Of a DNA stretch of 64,000 bases, positions 55,788-64,000 are shown piece after piece. Position 1 is the first letter of the stretch. Each line of letters opens with the position of its first letter. Both the position numbers and the translations under genes were made by a program. The stretch comes from Bacteroidetes bacterium UBA1312 (GTDB lineage: Bacteria > Bacteroidota > Bacteroidia > Chitinophagales > Chitinophagaceae), in NCBI GenBank assembly GCA_002307135.1, contig DBTQ01000010.1, positions 179,799 to 243,798 of the forward strand, in the 5' to 3' direction. Under the pieces are notes generated by a model. That model was not told the DNA's origin, searched no databases, and was given only the letters and a program-made list of their open reading frames with translations.

Positions 55788-55880
55788 ACTGTAAACTGAA
55801 CTGTCAGTTAAGAAATTAGAATATGATTTTTTAACTCTTGAAAAATGCTTAAAAACGTAGCTGACAGTTCAATTTACACT
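55788..55880. repeat. 93-bp element with 20-bp imperfect inverted ends
   Basis: Left arm 55788-55807 and right arm 55861-55880 match at 18 of 20 positions (core CTGACAGTTC), with an A+T-rich 53-base centre. It is 38 bp after the DUF2971 stop and directly before the LytTR-end fragment. The size and end symmetry recall a small MITE-like element or a recombination site. Confidence 0.6.
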
Positions 55881-55885
55881 CCCCT

Positions 55886-55925
55886 GGAACTTCAAAGACT
55901 GGATGGAAGGGGTAGAAGAAAACTC
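55886..55925 (+). pseudogene. Fragment resembling the 3' end of the LytTR gene
   Basis: Reads NFKDWMEG like the last codons of the LytTR gene at 52343-52370, with a 14-base identical core (AAAGACTGGATGGA at 52350-52363 and 55894-55907). The nuclease operon lies between the two copies. In this copy the stop codon is absent (GGGGTAGAA in place of GGATAG). Confidence 0.6.
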
Positions 55926-55936
55926 TAGTTTACATT

Positions 55937-56551
55937 TTATTTGTGCTTCCCAATGATTGGCTTTAGATCTTTAGCAAATGCATATTCTACAATTGGAATG
56001 ATATCTTCCATCTTGCTATCAAATTCAATGGTGCGAAACTTGATCTTTAAAGCCAAGGGTTTACTCCAATGGAACAATTGAAGCCCTTGCGTTTCCCTGT
56101 TCTTATGAAATCCCAGATGTTGAATTACACGGCCATAAAAGGATCGCTTTACTTTGCCGACATATAATATTCTGGAGCCAGTTTCCTGATAATTATTTAT
56201 TGCCGGTGTTGGCCTTTTCTTTTCTTCTTTGTATGATTTATGGGTATCATATACACTTCTGCTGCTTGTATCAGAAATGATCTCAATCCAATAAAGAGTC
56301 GGCCCTTTAATGAGCCTTAATTCTTCAAATCTGTTTTTTTCAGCAGACGCATCACCTAAAATGTCTACCAAAGTATAATCAGCTAAGTCAGCACAATCAA
56401 AAATAAATTCCTTAATTAATATTTCACTAGATGCAACATGCTCCAAATACTTCGCAGTACAGGACAAGAGATCTTTTAGGCTATCAATATGGTTCAATTT
56501 CGATAATTTTATTGGTAAAAAATGGAATACATACGTTAGTAAACGTAGCAT
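55937..56551 (-). CDS. GIY-YIG-like nuclease domain protein
   Basis: 204 residues. Residues about 85-200 fit the GIY-YIG fold: TLYWIEI (GIY strand), RILYVGKVKRSFYGRVIQH (YIG strand with the following Arg and His), FRTIEFDSKMEDIIPIVEYAFAKDLKPIIGKHK (Glu helix). The N-terminal 80 residues are helical and unrelated. In true GIY-YIG enzymes the last conserved residue is Asn; here GKHK stands at that place, so activity is uncertain. The gene faces away from the nuclease operon. Confidence 0.6.
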   Translation of the reverse strand: MLRLLTYVFHFLPIKLSKLNHIDSLKDLLSCTAKYLEHVASSEILIKEFIFDCADLADYTLVDILGDASAEKNRFEELRLIKGPTLYWIEIISDTSSRSVYDTHKSYKEEKKRPTPAINNYQETGSRILYVGKVKRSFYGRVIQHLGFHKNRETQGLQLFHWSKPLALKIKFRTIEFDSKMEDIIPIVEYAFAKDLKPIIGKHK

Positions 56552-56944
56552 AGAAACATTGAAACGGCAATCAAATCATTAAAACTAACAATGCCCTAAA
56601 TAAAACTTGTATTTGGCAGCAATTATTTCTATCTTAGTGCAGAGAGCGTTAATTTGATTCGGGAGTACTTCATCTTGGTTGTACTCCCGTTTCTATATTA
56701 CATTAATTTCAAGTTAATTTTCGAGCATAACAATTTGTTTATACATTGCGTTACGTCTATCCTCTCAATGTCCTCTCTCCATGATCACGCCCCCTCTTAC
56801 AAAACTTCGTGTACTAAAATGCCAAAATAAACAATAAACTAAAGACCCAATTCAAAATGAAAACTAATAATAGTTGAATCAAATTTAGGTAACAGTGAAT
56901 CCCTTCCTAATTTGAAACATATGCTATTAAACTTAAGCAACAAA
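56552..56944. other. 393-bp intergenic region with a hairpin
   Basis: Holds a 9-bp inverted repeat, CGGGAGTAC / GTACTCCCG (56660-56668, 56681-56689), and a weaker one near 56878-56915. Either may terminate the large NTPase transcript or bind a regulator of the downstream gene. No ORF is seen. Confidence 0.55.
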
Positions 56945-59900
56945 TTATTTTTTCTTGAATTTTTCAAATTCACTTAAATCTATCCTGCCAATAATTTTGG
57001 GTCCATCAAGTCTCATCTTACTGCTAAAAATTATTGGTTCATCAATCACCTTGTCTGTTATAGATTCATGGATTATATTTTGATCTTCTAAATTTTCATC
57101 TTCCATAATTGGCTTTTCATCATAGTCTTCGATTTCATGATCTACTACTTCTTTTGGTTGAAAAATTATTCCCGATTTTCGTTTAACCTCCCAAGCAATT
57201 AATTGATCCTGTCTAAAACCAATAAAAAAAATCACTTCTGTTGTTTCATCAAAATCCTTTGAGAAACCACCATTAGATGGGACAAAGAATGCGTCTAATC
57301 CACATTTTAATCTTATCCGCCCCTTTTGCCTATCAACAATAGAAATCACGGTACCTTCCACGCGACCAAGTAAAGAAATATTGTCAAAAAATCTGGTAGT
57401 TGCATTCATTTTACCTAAACGAGAATGATTAAGCAAATGCTTAATGCCTTCACCATTTCCATACCATTCGAAACTAAACTTATCATTAGCCTTCCTTTCT
57501 TTACATTCTCTTATATAATTTTTGGCTTCATTTATGGTAAAGTCACTAACACTTTCTCCCTCAGAGATTGCTTTACATGCATAAAGTACATATAAATAAT
57601 ATGTTGCCTCCAAATGCGCTATTTCAAATTTACCACTGTTTTCGTACCAAAGTTTTACTGTACTAATACATTCATCAAGACTTACAAATTTCTTAGAATA
57701 ACGCATTGCTTGTAACCACAATTTTATGTGATTTGATTTTTCCGGTTCTTCACTTATATTATTTTCGATAGCTTTTTTCAAACTTTCAAATTCATGAGAA
57801 CTTAGTTTTTGCCATGCTTCCGAGATTTGATTAAACTGATTATCAACTTTGCTTGCAAGAGTTGAGTAAACAAACATTCTTCTATAATATGGCCTCATAT
57901 TACGATCTGCACTTTCGGACAATAGCTTAAATCTATCAACTGATTTAGAGTAATCGCCTGTTAAACGATAAAATTTACCCTCACATTCTTTAATCATTTT
58001 TTTTGATTTCTCAATGACTATAGATTGGTCCAAATCTCTTGCTAATTCAATAATATAACGAGCTTCATCAATCAAGTTTAAAATATTTGAAAGTTCGTTA
58101 TCATACCATTGATATTCTATTTTTGTTAAAAAATCATCATTGCTTTTTACTTTTGAAATTTTTCTTCCGAAGTCGATCACCTGAATAAGCACTTGTATTT
58201 GTGCCGTGTGACTATGAAGATTATAGGCATTGATAGATCTACTTTTCTCAAAATCCTCATTTGCGACTTCTGTTAGCTCTTGTATTATTTGCTCTAATTC
58301 AAAAAGCTCTTCGGAACTGTAGTTAGATGTATCGGATCGAATAATAAATTCGATTTTCCTTCTATTGCACATCCCTTTAATATGCCACATATTATAGTCA
58401 TTCTCACCTAATTCAATGGCAAGGTTGATTTCTTCATAGGCTTTTTCGAAATCAGAGACTTCAGTCGCTTTTTCATATAAGAATCGTCCCAAATGACCAT
58501 GCAAATGGGATTGATCAGGATAACAGTCTACCAAGGTTTGAAAAACACTTAATTGCTGTTCCTTATTTGCAATGTGTCTTATAATTGTTGAGAATTTCTT
58601 ATTGGATACAGATTCTGTTTCATAATTTTCATCTATACCCAGAACATCTTCATTATCCCTATTTAAAAATAAACTCTTGAACAAATCTCTTAAATCATCA
58701 GACAATATTGAATGATTAAGGCGACAAGCCTTAATTAATTCAATTGACCATTTTGCTAAGTGATCTTTCCAATTGCCCTTGTTTTCTATGTTTATTCCAC
58801 AAAATGTTAATCTTAACATTTCAGACGCAAACAATTGAAATCGAGGTCTCCATGAATTGGTTTCTTGGAATTCTTCATCAAGTTCATTGATAAATAATTT
58901 CAGAATATATTTTTCATCTTCACCAAGTTTTAAATAATCATCTTTAAGGCTGCCCTCTCTAAAAAAGCTCCCAAACCATAGATCTACAGTGCTAATTTGG
59001 GTGTAATAATAGATCATAGATGCAAACCCAATAAACTTGATATGACTCTGAGGTAATTTATTTAAATAATTAGATATATACTCTTCAAGTTTTTTTGGAG
59101 AATATTCATCTTGATATGCCGTTAGTGCAAAATCAATGACTTCACAGGATTGAGGGTTTTTATCTTTGAGTTTCTTTAATTGTAACTGGGCTTCTGGTTT
59201 GGCGAGAGGATAATATTTTGAGTAAAACCGATCTCTCTCAATCAGATCGACTGTTTTGTCTTCAAGAATATGTGTTTTGTTCTTATCACTTCCAGCATAA
59301 CCATTTTTAACTGAGCGAATTACATATAAAACTACGATATGCTTCTTGTCTTCATTGATTTTCCTTATTAAAGCATTCAATTCATTTCGAGTGACCAAGA
59401 AAGCCTCAACAATAGCAAGAATAGGCATTTTAGAAGCTTCAGAGAGCTCAAATAGGGCTTGATTTGTTTTATCCCTGGTATAATTATGAATAATTACTGT
59501 TGGATATTTTTGATAGAAATTAAATGCAATTCTTCTTGCTAGAGTTGTACCGCCTGATCCAGGTTTATGACGCAGTTCGATAACATAACCACCTTTGTTT
59601 GAATCCAACCATTTTTTTGTCGAATTTGTTAGATCTGTAATTATACTCCTTTGTACATCCAAATCAATAGCTAATTCTTTCCAATGAATAATGTTGCCCT
59701 TATAAAATTGATTCTCTCCGATACTATCACTTTCTTGGGCAATGGATTGGTGTAATACCTCAACCCCCTTACCTAGTAATGAGAAATATTTATTAGAAAT
59801 ATCAACAAAACAATCATTCTCATTTTCATTATTTCCCCGCGCTGGTATCTGTTTAAGTTTGTTTTCCAAAATTTGATTATTGGGAATACTTTTTTCTATC

Positions 59901-61018
59901 CCAGCAATTATAACACTAATAGGAATGTTATGGAATATAACTTCGTAATCCTTGAATTCTTCTTCTAAACGAGCTAATTTTTCGCTATTATGATAAACAA
60001 TAATATGTTTCGCCAACCTCGAATTTGGGATATTCTCATCTACAGATCTAATAATAGCTTGTAAATAGTCTTTATCATCACAAAGATAAATATAGATCGT
60101 ACTTTGAATCTTTTCAACTAAAAATTCTTTAACCAATCGGCCAATAAAAGAAGTGTATTTTAATGTGCTTCTCCATTCTCTAATAGAAGTACTAACAGTT
60201 CCCGGCAAGGTTGATAGCCCATTAGCAAATACATAGTTCAATGCAAAATGCGAGGTATTGACTAGTCTTTCTTTTTTATCCTTCTCCTCAATTGTAATTG
60301 CTCGAATTTGTTGGTTATTCTGATTTTCCGATAATATCTTATATAAACCGGTTTCTTTGGATGATGGATTAAAATCAAAAATCATACTCCATTTAATCCT
60401 TGATAGTAAATTTAATTGGTTTTCAGTAACTCCCTCATAGGATGGAGGAGCAACTAGGACGAAACGCTGATAATTAGAAAAATGATTACAGTCATTGTAA
60501 AAATTAGTCCACGACAGATTATTATTAGCATCGAAATTTGATACCTTTTGAAAATTGTGAATATCTACCGGAATTGCTATTTCAAGAAATTTTTTGAAGA
60601 ACCAATTTATAATATGTTTATATTGGTTTACGCATAATTCTACGTCATCTTCCTTAATCTCCTTATTCTCCCGGATAGTATCATGGGAGGCATTATTACC
60701 TCCCCATCTTATATCTTCCAGTCTATAGTATATGACTTTGGTAATCCAATTTTTAGAATCAATGATCTTTATTAATTCGGCAAGTAAAGGTTGCCGCACA
60801 TTAGCTTTTGGATGGCCATTCTTATCAACTTCACCTAGAATAATTTGCTCTCCAACAATAGGTCCCATTCTATTTAGAATAATTGCTCTGCATATTGCCT
60901 CACAAACTTTACGGAGATTATTCAATGTATTGTCTCTATTTCCTTGATTATAGTCCTTAATAGCCATTTCAGCATATTTTGTTATATTTTCAAGTTTGTA
61001 ATCAAAGGAATTAAGCAT
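56945..61018 (-). CDS. SAMD9-like STAND NTPase
   Basis: 1357 residues. In order: a HEPN/DUF4145-like N-terminal domain (residues 1-120, with YAEMAIKDYNQGNRDNTLNNLRKVCEAICRA, RWGGNNASHDTI); a Rossmann-like region (about 170-400, LVAPPSYEGVTENQLNLLSRIKWSMIFDFNPSSKETG); a P-loop, RHKPGSGGTTLARR (about 484-492); helical repeats (about 700-1200, TPR-like AYEEINLAIELGENDYNMWHIKGMC); and an OB-like domain (about 1213-1285). The Walker A of the form GGTTLA with this order matches, from memory, the SAMD9/SAMD9L layout known in bacteria. Probably an antiviral sensor; activity is inferred. Confidence 0.7.
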   Translation of the reverse strand: MLNSFDYKLENITKYAEMAIKDYNQGNRDNTLNNLRKVCEAICRAIILNRMGPIVGEQIILGEVDKNGHPKANVRQPLLAELIKIIDSKNWITKVIYYRLEDIRWGGNNASHDTIRENKEIKEDDVELCVNQYKHIINWFFKKFLEIAIPVDIHNFQKVSNFDANNNLSWTNFYNDCNHFSNYQRFVLVAPPSYEGVTENQLNLLSRIKWSMIFDFNPSSKETGLYKILSENQNNQQIRAITIEEKDKKERLVNTSHFALNYVFANGLSTLPGTVSTSIREWRSTLKYTSFIGRLVKEFLVEKIQSTIYIYLCDDKDYLQAIIRSVDENIPNSRLAKHIIVYHNSEKLARLEEEFKDYEVIFHNIPISVIIAGIEKSIPNNQILENKLKQIPARGNNENENDCFVDISNKYFSLLGKGVEVLHQSIAQESDSIGENQFYKGNIIHWKELAIDLDVQRSIITDLTNSTKKWLDSNKGGYVIELRHKPGSGGTTLARRIAFNFYQKYPTVIIHNYTRDKTNQALFELSEASKMPILAIVEAFLVTRNELNALIRKINEDKKHIVVLYVIRSVKNGYAGSDKNKTHILEDKTVDLIERDRFYSKYYPLAKPEAQLQLKKLKDKNPQSCEVIDFALTAYQDEYSPKKLEEYISNYLNKLPQSHIKFIGFASMIYYYTQISTVDLWFGSFFREGSLKDDYLKLGEDEKYILKLFINELDEEFQETNSWRPRFQLFASEMLRLTFCGINIENKGNWKDHLAKWSIELIKACRLNHSILSDDLRDLFKSLFLNRDNEDVLGIDENYETESVSNKKFSTIIRHIANKEQQLSVFQTLVDCYPDQSHLHGHLGRFLYEKATEVSDFEKAYEEINLAIELGENDYNMWHIKGMCNRRKIEFIIRSDTSNYSSEELFELEQIIQELTEVANEDFEKSRSINAYNLHSHTAQIQVLIQVIDFGRKISKVKSNDDFLTKIEYQWYDNELSNILNLIDEARYIIELARDLDQSIVIEKSKKMIKECEGKFYRLTGDYSKSVDRFKLLSESADRNMRPYYRRMFVYSTLASKVDNQFNQISEAWQKLSSHEFESLKKAIENNISEEPEKSNHIKLWLQAMRYSKKFVSLDECISTVKLWYENSGKFEIAHLEATYYLYVLYACKAISEGESVSDFTINEAKNYIRECKERKANDKFSFEWYGNGEGIKHLLNHSRLGKMNATTRFFDNISLLGRVEGTVISIVDRQKGRIRLKCGLDAFFVPSNGGFSKDFDETTEVIFFIGFRQDQLIAWEVKRKSGIIFQPKEVVDHEIEDYDEKPIMEDENLEDQNIIHESITDKVIDEPIIFSSKMRLDGPKIIGRIDLSEFEKFKKK

Positions 61019-61335
61019 AATATTAAAATATAAATAAGTTAGAAGTAGTGTTTAAGATCTAATAAGAAAATCTTTACTAAAAAAAGATTTGTAAAGGGTA
61101 TAAGGATGCAAAATAGGATAAGATTACGTAATTTATGTTTATCTCTTATGATATTTTACAACAGCACAACTATACATATCCTTAATGCTTGGAAATCAAA
61201 TAATTGATTTCCAAGTACTCTGATTTATTCCTCGCTTTCTGTTTATTGAATGTACATCAAATCGCATATAATGTAAAAAATCATATCTGAATACTAGTCA
61301 AATTTTTGATTATAATAGGTGGATCGCGATTATCA
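61019..61335. other. 317-bp gap with a 12-bp palindrome
   Basis: Between the STAND NTPase start and a small membrane-protein gene. The palindrome CTTGGAAATCAA / TTGATTTCCAAG (61188-61199 and 61204-61215, 4-base loop) is the most striking element. A second hairpin, AAATCTTT / AAAGATTT (61068-61075 and 61083-61090), lies in the likely leader. No ORF. Confidence 0.55.
61188..61215. promoter_or_regulatory. 12-bp perfect palindrome upstream of the NTPase gene
   Basis: CTTGGAAATCAA-N4-TTGATTTCCAAG. No T run follows on either strand, so it reads as an operator for a dimeric regulator rather than a terminator. About 170 bp from the NTPase start. Confidence 0.5.
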
Positions 61336-61785
61336 TTAACAAGTCAAAGGGAATATAGGGCAATGTTTTTCAACTAGCAGAGTAACTTCAACAATTGTTA
61401 AGCTAGGGCGATTTAATTTTAAGTATTCTTCGATATGTTTTTTTTGATCCTCAACATTAAATTGCTTTTCAAGTAACAGGCATTGACATTTATAACGTTG
61501 CTTTTCTATCGTTAAATATATCTCATCAGATATTTCATGATTAATTGCGGCTGCAATTTTTTTTAAGTTCCGATTTTCTTGATATAAATACAAAATAGAG
61601 CCGATTAATATTAACTGGATGCAAAAATTGCTCCAGTTAAAATTTTCAAATAATCGTGAGATTGTTACTACATTTTCTTTAGTAAAAAGCCCAGAAAAAG
61701 TGGTTCTTGTATTAGCAGTAAATGTTAGCACAAGTGTCATTGTAGCAAAAATGCTTACAAATATTTTTTGGATATTCGATTTCAT
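61336..61785 (-). CDS. Small membrane protein
   Basis: 149 residues with two membrane helices (about 8-25 KIFVSIFATMTLVLTFTAN and 48-66 NFCIQLILIGSILYLYQEN). The rest is a helical cytoplasmic part with KQRYKCQCLLLEKQFNVEDQKKHIEEYLKL. It is upstream of the NTPase on the same strand, 317 bp apart. A membrane partner or effector of the NTPase is conceivable but unsupported. Confidence 0.5.
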   Translation of the reverse strand: MKSNIQKIFVSIFATMTLVLTFTANTRTTFSGLFTKENVVTISRLFENFNWSNFCIQLILIGSILYLYQENRNLKKIAAAINHEISDEIYLTIEKQRYKCQCLLLEKQFNVEDQKKHIEEYLKLNRPSLTIVEVTLLVEKHCPIFPLTC

Positions 61786-62043
61786 AAGTTTTTTATGCTA
61801 AAATAAACCATTAGTTTAATTCAATACCTGATTTCATTTTTCTGATTGCTATTGTATAACCTCTTTTAGGCCGTTTCCCTGCAGGATCGGGGCTTTCCGC
61901 TAAATCTTTCTTTGAAAGGATGCCGTTTCAATCCCACTAACGGATTATTATTGATTCCCTTAATTGTCTCTTACTTACATCAATCCTTCCTGATTCCATT
62001 CATTCTTTATGAAGTTTGTTTTTCTACAGAAGACGAATTAATT

Positions 62044-62077
62044 AAGCCTGCCCTAACACAGCAGGCTTTCTTTTTTT
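62044..62077 (+). terminator. Rho-independent terminator without an upstream gene
   Basis: Stem AAGCCTGC / GCAGGCTT with a 9-base loop and the tract TTTCTTTTTTT. No ORF ends before it on the plus strand within about 250 bp, so it may close a small noncoding transcript. Confidence 0.75.
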
Positions 62078-62264
62078 AGGACTTTAAAAACAATACAATC
62101 CTTAGTCCTTTCGATATTGCTAACAGACGATGATAACCATCTTTTATTTCTGTCTGATTGCTGCAATACTCGAGCTGTCCATCATCCTTAATGGCTGACT
62201 GAGTTAAAGATGATTATACCCATATACCTTTTTCCAAATGACGGGTGTAAAAGAGTCGCAAAGG

Positions 62265-62363
62265 TATTGACCGCCGCTACCTGCGAGCGCATAATGGTTT
62301 TGCTCGTACCTCACAAACCCACCCTTCGGGACTTATAGCTCTCCGGTCTCTTTCCGGTCAATA
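62265..62363. repeat. 99-bp stem-enclosed region upstream of ssb
   Basis: TATTGACCG (62265-62273) pairs with CGGTCAATA (62355-62363). Inside is a smaller CGAGC / GCTCG hairpin near 62284-62306. It lies 120 bp before the ssb ATG. A structured leader or an origin is possible. Confidence 0.45.
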
Positions 62364-62483
62364 TTTCCATTGCTGTCTTTTTCACCTCCGTCCATTTGAA
62401 AAAAAGCTTTTTGGGCTAAAAAACATGAAAGGAAAAAAGAACGACCAAGTACACAATTTATTCACTTTTTAAAAACAAATGTT

Positions 62484-62882
62484 ATGGAAATCACAGCAAG
62501 GTTAACAGCAGATGCACAGGTAACCACCTTAAAGGACGAGCGCACAGTGGTCAATTTCACCGTAGCGCATAATGAGTACTACAAGCCAAAGGGTAGTACA
62601 GAAAGTAAACAAGTAACCGAATTTATCCGCTGTTCCTATTGGCTTAGCGCTGGAATTGCCGAGTACCTCACCAAAGGTGCATTAGTGGAAATATCAGGAC
62701 GCATCGGCGTAAACGCTTACACCACCTCCGAAGGTGAAGCAAAGGCAAACCTTACTTGCCATGTCAATAAAATCAAACTGCATGGGGGTAGCAAAAAGCA
62801 GAACGGAAGCACAGAGGATACCACCGTTGCAACACCACCAAATGCAACCACAGCAACCCCAAGCGATGATTTACCCTTTTAA
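62484..62882 (+). CDS. ssb: Single-stranded DNA-binding protein of the mobile element
   Basis: 132 residues, shorter than chromosomal SSB (about 150-180). The OB fold is recognisable (MEITARLTADAQVTTLKDERTVVNFTVAHN ... FIRCSYWLSAGIAEYLTKGALVEISGRIGV). The acidic tip DDLPF is present and should recruit DNA-processing proteins. The start of the rightward-read arm of the element; SSB would coat the transferred strand. Confidence 0.9.
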   Translation: MEITARLTADAQVTTLKDERTVVNFTVAHNEYYKPKGSTESKQVTEFIRCSYWLSAGIAEYLTKGALVEISGRIGVNAYTTSEGEAKANLTCHVNKIKLHGGSKKQNGSTEDTTVATPPNATTATPSDDLPF

Positions 62883-62935
62883 ACTTTTTTCAAAATCAAT
62901 CCAACCCATTTCTCAAACATCAAAATTTAAATATC

Positions 62936-64000
62936 ATGGCACATAATCTAAATTTCAACGAGCAAACAGGCAAACACAGTTTTTTTTCTTTTCAGCAAAA
63001 AGCATGGCACAATTTAGGGCAAATCATTAGCGATTACCCAACAAGTGAAGAAGCGATTAAACACGCAGGGTTAGACTATGAAGTAGTTAAGAGTCCTTTG
63101 TTTACACATGGCAGCGGTATCAGCATCGCAGCAGAAGGTGAAATAATAGCTTCTGAAACCCAAATACACGTTCCCAATTTTTACGCTACCATGCGCACAG
63201 ACAATAACAGCGTATTAGGTGTAGTCGGTAAAGATTACGAAATCGTACAAAACAGGGATGCTTTTAGTTTCTTCGATAGTATCGTTGGCGGTGACGGCAT
63301 CTTTTACGAAACCGCAGGGGCTTTAGGCAATGGCGAACGCATTTTTATAACCGCTAAATTACCCGATTACATTCGGGTAGGCAATGACGATTTAATCGAA
63401 AAATATTTATTCCTCACCACCTCGCACGATGGTAGCGGAAGCATTACCGCAGCCTTTACCCCTATTCGTATCGTATGCGCCAACACCTTAAACGCAGCAA
63501 TGGGCTGCAAAACCAATACCGTCCGCATACGCCACACTGCCAATGCCAAGCAGCGTTTAGAGCAAGCGCACAAGGTTATGGGTATTTCCAACCGTTTGAG
63601 CAATGAATTAGAACAAGTGTTTAACCACTGGTCAAAAATCCGCATCACTGATAAACAAGTGTTGCAACTTATACAAGCCGCATTAATCCCCAACAAAGAA
63701 GCCTTACAGAAAATCAGGGAAGGCAAGGACGAAAAGTTATCTGCCTACTTTACCAATATGGTTGACAATGCCTTTGAATACGCCATGAGCAACCCCACCC
63801 AATTAATGGATACCACACAGGGTACTGTGTTCGGTGCATACAACGCAGTTACAGGCTACTACCAAAATGTACGCAAATACAAAGACGATGAAGCCAAATT
63901 AAAATCCCTGCTCATGGGTGGTAACGGACAGGCTCGTACACAAGCAGCATTCAATTTATGCGAAGCATTCGCCACTAGTGGCGCAGATGCTTTGATGAAC
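62936..64000 (+). CDS. DUF932 phage/plasmid-like protein (3' end cut by window)
   Basis: 355 codons are in the window with no stop. It begins MAHNLNFNEQTGKHSFFSFQQKAWHNLGQ and has the DUF932 pattern: ITAAFTPIRIVCANTLNAAM and RIRHTANAKQRLEQAHKVMG. This family (also called plasmid-like TIGR03299) is common next to ssb in mobile elements and phages. Role unknown. The ATG at 62936 is 53 bp after the ssb stop, so co-transcription is likely. Confidence 0.9.
   Translation, partial: MAHNLNFNEQTGKHSFFSFQQKAWHNLGQIISDYPTSEEAIKHAGLDYEVVKSPLFTHGSGISIAAEGEIIASETQIHVPNFYATMRTDNNSVLGVVGKDYEIVQNRDAFSFFDSIVGGDGIFYETAGALGNGERIFITAKLPDYIRVGNDDLIEKYLFLTTSHDGSGSITAAFTPIRIVCANTLNAAMGCKTNTVRIRHTANAKQRLEQAHKVMGISNRLSNELEQVFNHWSKIRITDKQVLQLIQAALIPNKEALQKIREGKDEKLSAYFTNMVDNAFEYAMSNPTQLMDTTQGTVFGAYNAVTGYYQNVRKYKDDEAKLKSLLMGGNGQARTQAAFNLCEAFATSGADALMN

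Larger units (their letters stand above)
61786..62483. other. 698-bp noncoding region upstream of ssb
   Basis: Between the membrane-protein gene and ssb. It holds a plus-strand terminator (62044-62077) with no ORF ahead of it, and a long-range inverted repeat (62265-62273 / 62355-62363). The layout is compatible with a regulatory RNA, an origin of transfer or a long leader. Confidence 0.5.

Noticed and set aside
61925..61935. GTTTCAATCCC resembling a CRISPR repeat start
   Set aside because: It occurs once, with no spacers or cas genes nearby.

Overview
The window comes from a member of the Bacteroidota, most likely a Chitinophagaceae- or Sphingobacteriia-like bacterium. Supporting signs are A+T-rich DNA with TAnnTTTG-type promoter -7 elements, a sphingolipid-type serine palmitoyltransferase, a remnant of a type IX secretion sorting domain, a LytTR membrane regulator, and a tra cluster of the Bacteroides conjugative-transposon type. 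I saw no rRNA, tRNA or CRISPR array.

1-19.1 kb looks like ordinary chromosome: glnS (cut by the left edge), a LysM glucosaminidase, an O-methyltransferase, a LOG-family hydrolase, a sodium:solute symporter, an outer-membrane barrel, tex, a HEAT-like protein, an NlpC/P60 lipoprotein, serine palmitoyltransferase, a secreted zinc-ribbon protein, an MFS carrier, and an alcohol dehydrogenase / aldo-keto reductase / AraC group. Several genes end in clear hairpin terminators. A broken sorting-domain fragment lies at 13.6-13.9 kb.

19.2-26.7 kb is a defence or stability island read on the minus strand: type III restriction-modification (mod, res), a Fic protein, and a three-gene HipB-HipS-HipT toxin-antitoxin module. 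Four copies of a TATACC-N6-GGTATA palindrome lie in front of the module, and two of them bracket its promoter. The island abuts the left side of an integrative conjugative element.

27-47.8 kb is the conjugation region on the minus strand. In transcription order it holds a membrane protein, TraE, a DUF1896-like protein, a giant N6-methylase/helicase, TraF, two paralogous proteins that are themselves internally duplicated, TraG (VirB4-type ATPase), three paralogous TraI-like periplasmic proteins, TraJ, TraK, a TraL-position protein, TraM, TraN, two paralogous cytoplasmic proteins and two small DNA-binding proteins. No relaxase, coupling protein or integrase is in the window. ssb and a DUF932 gene at 62.5-64 kb, read rightward, look like the start of the element's other arm.

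48-61.8 kb is cargo: small secreted or membrane proteins, a truncated ECF sigma factor, a LytTR regulator, a three-gene operon with two probable PD-(D/E)xK-fold nucleases and a DUF2971 protein (52.5-55.8 kb), a GIY-YIG-like protein, and a 1357-residue STAND-type NTPase whose layout (Rossmann-like region, GGTTLA P-loop, helical repeats, C-terminal OB fold) resembles the antiviral SAMD9 family. The three-gene nuclease operon and the SAMD9-like protein are the best candidates for a little-described system.
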